From Pedobacter sp. (GTDB taxonomy: Bacteria; Bacteroidota; Bacteroidia; Sphingobacteriales; Sphingobacteriaceae): a stretch of DNA of 7,926 bases. Position numbers and translations under genes: made by a program. Location: NCBI GenBank assembly GCA_028287885.1, contig JAQBOT010000063.1, positions 1-7,926 of the forward strand, read 5' to 3'. The notes beneath the pieces are model-generated. The model ran no database searches. It was not told the DNA's origin and saw nothing but the letters and a program-made list of their open reading frames with translations. Shown one piece after another: positions 7,013-7,926 of this stretch. The stretch's first letter is position 1; each line of letters starts with the position of its first letter.

Positions 7013-7061
7013 ATTTAGTTAGACGGCAATTCAATATTGCGGCGTTCTAAGTTAACTAAAT
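7013..7061 (-). promoter_or_regulatory. Nested inverted repeat in the SPFH gene leader
   Basis: ATTTAGTTA (7013-7021) and TAACTAAAT (7053-7061) are perfect 9-bp inverted arms around 31 nt. Inside, ACGGCAAT (7023-7030) pairs with ATTGC (7036-7040) and CGT (7043-7045) across a two-base bulge, with loop TCAAT. On the minus strand the proximal arm ends 3 nt before the ATG at 7009. It could be an mRNA hairpin covering the start, or paired operator half-sites. There is no T-run after it, so it is unlikely to be a terminator. The GCAAT stem has few GC pairs, so stability as RNA is moderate at best. Confidence 0.4.
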
Positions 7062-7074
7062 TTCATACGCCATG

Positions 7075-7362
7075 TCAATTTTCTTGATCGATGTTAAGTA
7101 TCATAATTTCCATTTCGGCAATCATGGCATCTATATCTTTCAACTTCCTTTGCTGCTTTTTTCTGGTCAGCCAGGATACGGAAATTACCTTCAAGGCATT
7201 TTTTTGTAGTTTCATGTAGGGAGGAATGATCATATTGCTGCCCGGAGTAAAACGGATTATATAAGTTAACCAATTAAAAGGATTCAACAGAAAGTTGCGA
7301 TTTTCAGCCTGCAAGGGGACTTTCATGATTGTTTTGGAATTGCAATAACCGTTACCTATCAT
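7075..7362 (-). CDS. Unrecognised small ORF, basic middle and helical C-terminus
   Basis: This ATG-initiated ORF encodes 95 residues; an internal ATG at 7326 would give 83 residues starting MKVPLQAENRN and would free the upstream dyad from the coding region. I recognise no family. The first half has aromatic and hydrophobic stretches (FLLNPFNWLTYIIRF, NMIIPPYMK) too short or polar to be sure TM helices. A strongly basic patch (LTRKKQQRKLKD) follows, and then a short heptad-like helix (IDAMIAEMEIMILNI). No longer ORF competes on either strand and codon choice looks coding-like, but it may be a remnant of a larger gene. It is divergent from the exporter and lies upstream of the SPFH gene with a 65-bp gap. 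Confidence 0.45.
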   Translation of the reverse strand: MIGNGYCNSKTIMKVPLQAENRNFLLNPFNWLTYIIRFTPGSNMIIPPYMKLQKNALKVISVSWLTRKKQQRKLKDIDAMIAEMEIMILNIDQEN

Positions 7363-7369
7363 TATTGCA
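7341..7369. repeat. Perfect 8-bp dyad between divergent genes
   Basis: TGCAATAA (7341-7348) and TTATTGCA (7362-7369) are perfect inverted arms separated by 13 bp. The left arm overlaps the palindrome ATTGCAAT (7339-7346), and TAAC-C-GTTA (7346-7354) adds a small inner dyad. Spacing between arm centres is about 21 bp, two DNA turns, as expected for a dimeric repressor or activator. It lies 45 bp before the exporter ATG and overlaps the first ATG of the 95-residue ORF. Confidence 0.4.
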
Positions 7370-7413
7370 GGGCCCCCGATAAAGCGGTTGTAACAGTAAA
7401 TGGTTGTCTACTT

Positions 7414-7926
7414 ATGAAATTATCCTTAAAAACATTGCCTCCCATCCCAGCCGTTCTGTTGTCGATCATCAGTGTTCAGGGAGGAGCAGCCATTGCAAAA
7501 GGTTTATTTCCGGTTCTCGGCGCAGGTGGAACCGCAAGTGTACGCATTGGCTTTTCAGCTTTAATCCTGTTAATTACTGTACGACCAAATCTTCGCCGAT
7601 TAAGCGCAGAACAATGGAAAGCAGTAATTCCCTATGGGATTGTTCTGGGCGTAATGAACCTTTTATTTTATTGTGCTCTAGCTCGGGTGCCTTTGGGTTT
7701 AGCGGTTACTGTCGAATTTATCGGCCCATTAGCCCTTGCTTTAGTAGGTTCGCGTCGTGCGCTCGATATCCTTTGGGTTGTGCTGGCAGGAACCGGAATC
7801 GCATTGATTACGCCCTGGAGCGGAAAAGGCATTGACCTCTTAGGGTTGTTCTTTGCTTTAGCGGCTGGAGGCTTTTGGGCAGTTTACATCTTACTAAGCA
7901 AACGTGCCGGTGCGCAACTTCCCGGA
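7414..7926 (+). CDS. EamA/DMT-family exporter resembling RhtA, 3' end cut by window edge
   Basis: The frame opens at ATG 7414 and stays open for 171 codons to the window end; full-length RhtA-type proteins have about 290-300 residues, so roughly the first half to 60 percent is present. Residues 14-34 and 40-55 form the first TM pair with the signature SVQGGAAIAKGLFPVLGAGG, then VRIGFSALILL. Further helices are near 70-88, 93-112, 118-133 and 142-161. The stretches YGIVLGVMNLLFY, VPLGLAVTVEFIGPLALAL and GGFWAVYILLSKRAGA closely follow my recollection of E. coli RhtA, the threonine/homoserine efflux protein. It therefore probably exports an amino acid or similar small metabolite from the cytoplasm across the inner membrane; the exact substrate is uncertain. 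The leader of 51 bp to the divergent ORF carries a dyad. I see no clear Shine-Dalgarno. Confidence 0.9.
   Translation, partial: MKLSLKTLPPIPAVLLSIISVQGGAAIAKGLFPVLGAGGTASVRIGFSALILLITVRPNLRRLSAEQWKAVIPYGIVLGVMNLLFYCALARVPLGLAVTVEFIGPLALALVGSRRALDILWVVLAGTGIALITPWSGKGIDLLGLFFALAAGGFWAVYILLSKRAGAQLPG

Noticed and set aside
7013..7061. Reading the nested hairpin as a terminator of the 95-residue ORF
   Set aside because: No run of T follows either arm on the minus strand, and the stem is AT-rich; a leader structure or operator fits better.
7404..7835. Plus-strand ORF of 143 codons starting at a TTG
   Set aside because: It is a shifted frame over the EamA/RhtA-like gene that begins at ATG 7414; its translation is low-complexity Ser/Arg/Cys-rich and matches no fold, whereas the 7414 frame gives clear TM helices and family signatures.
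1..7926. Search for CRISPR arrays, tRNA/rRNA genes, insertion sequences and toxin-antitoxin or phage-defence pairs
   Set aside because: No spaced direct repeats, RNA gene signatures, transposase or defence domains were seen on either strand; SPFH and SDR genes alone do not indicate a defence system.

Overview
The window looks like chromosomal DNA of a Bacteroidota member, most likely near Pedobacter/Mucilaginibacter (Sphingobacteriales). This is judged from gene content and protein style, not from a database search. The best markers are a long three-domain IspG of about 650 residues, a PspC protein fused to a LiaF-like membrane hairpin, a GYF_2-RDD fusion, and mostly weak Shine-Dalgarno sequences. 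Base composition appears moderate and even. I see no tRNA, rRNA, CRISPR array, insertion sequence or phage gene.

Layout. Positions 1-819 (+) hold the 3' part of an alpha/beta hydrolase gene cut by the left edge. It converges on a long minus-strand block. Read in the direction of transcription (right to left), that block contains: an unrecognised 95-residue ORF (7362-7075); an SPFH/prohibitin-like membrane protein (7009-6107); a small acidic protein (6025-5750); an SDR oxidoreductase (5735-5046); a PspC/LiaF-type membrane protein (5021-4428); a LiaF-like three-TM protein with a beta-rich tail (4425-3454); a GYF_2-RDD membrane protein (3446-2823); and ispG (2804-846). At the right edge, an EamA-family exporter resembling RhtA starts at 7414 on the plus strand, divergent from the 95-residue ORF, and runs out of the window.

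How the genes may work together. From the small acidic protein to ispG, gaps are 2-24 bp, which suggests one transcript. The PspC-LiaF-RDD trio, with the SPFH gene upstream, resembles an envelope-stress set lacking a visible sensor kinase, response regulator or PspA. IspG makes HMBPP, the penultimate precursor of isoprenoids, including undecaprenyl phosphate, the cell-wall lipid carrier whose cycle is the target that Lia-type systems respond to in Firmicutes. A functional link is an inference from gene order only.

The non-coding signals worth noting are a nested inverted repeat ending 3 nt before the SPFH start codon, an 8-bp dyad between the divergent 95-residue ORF and the exporter, and a short direct repeat at the hydrolase/ispG junction. 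The window is mostly ordinary housekeeping and envelope genes. I do not see a clearly new system.
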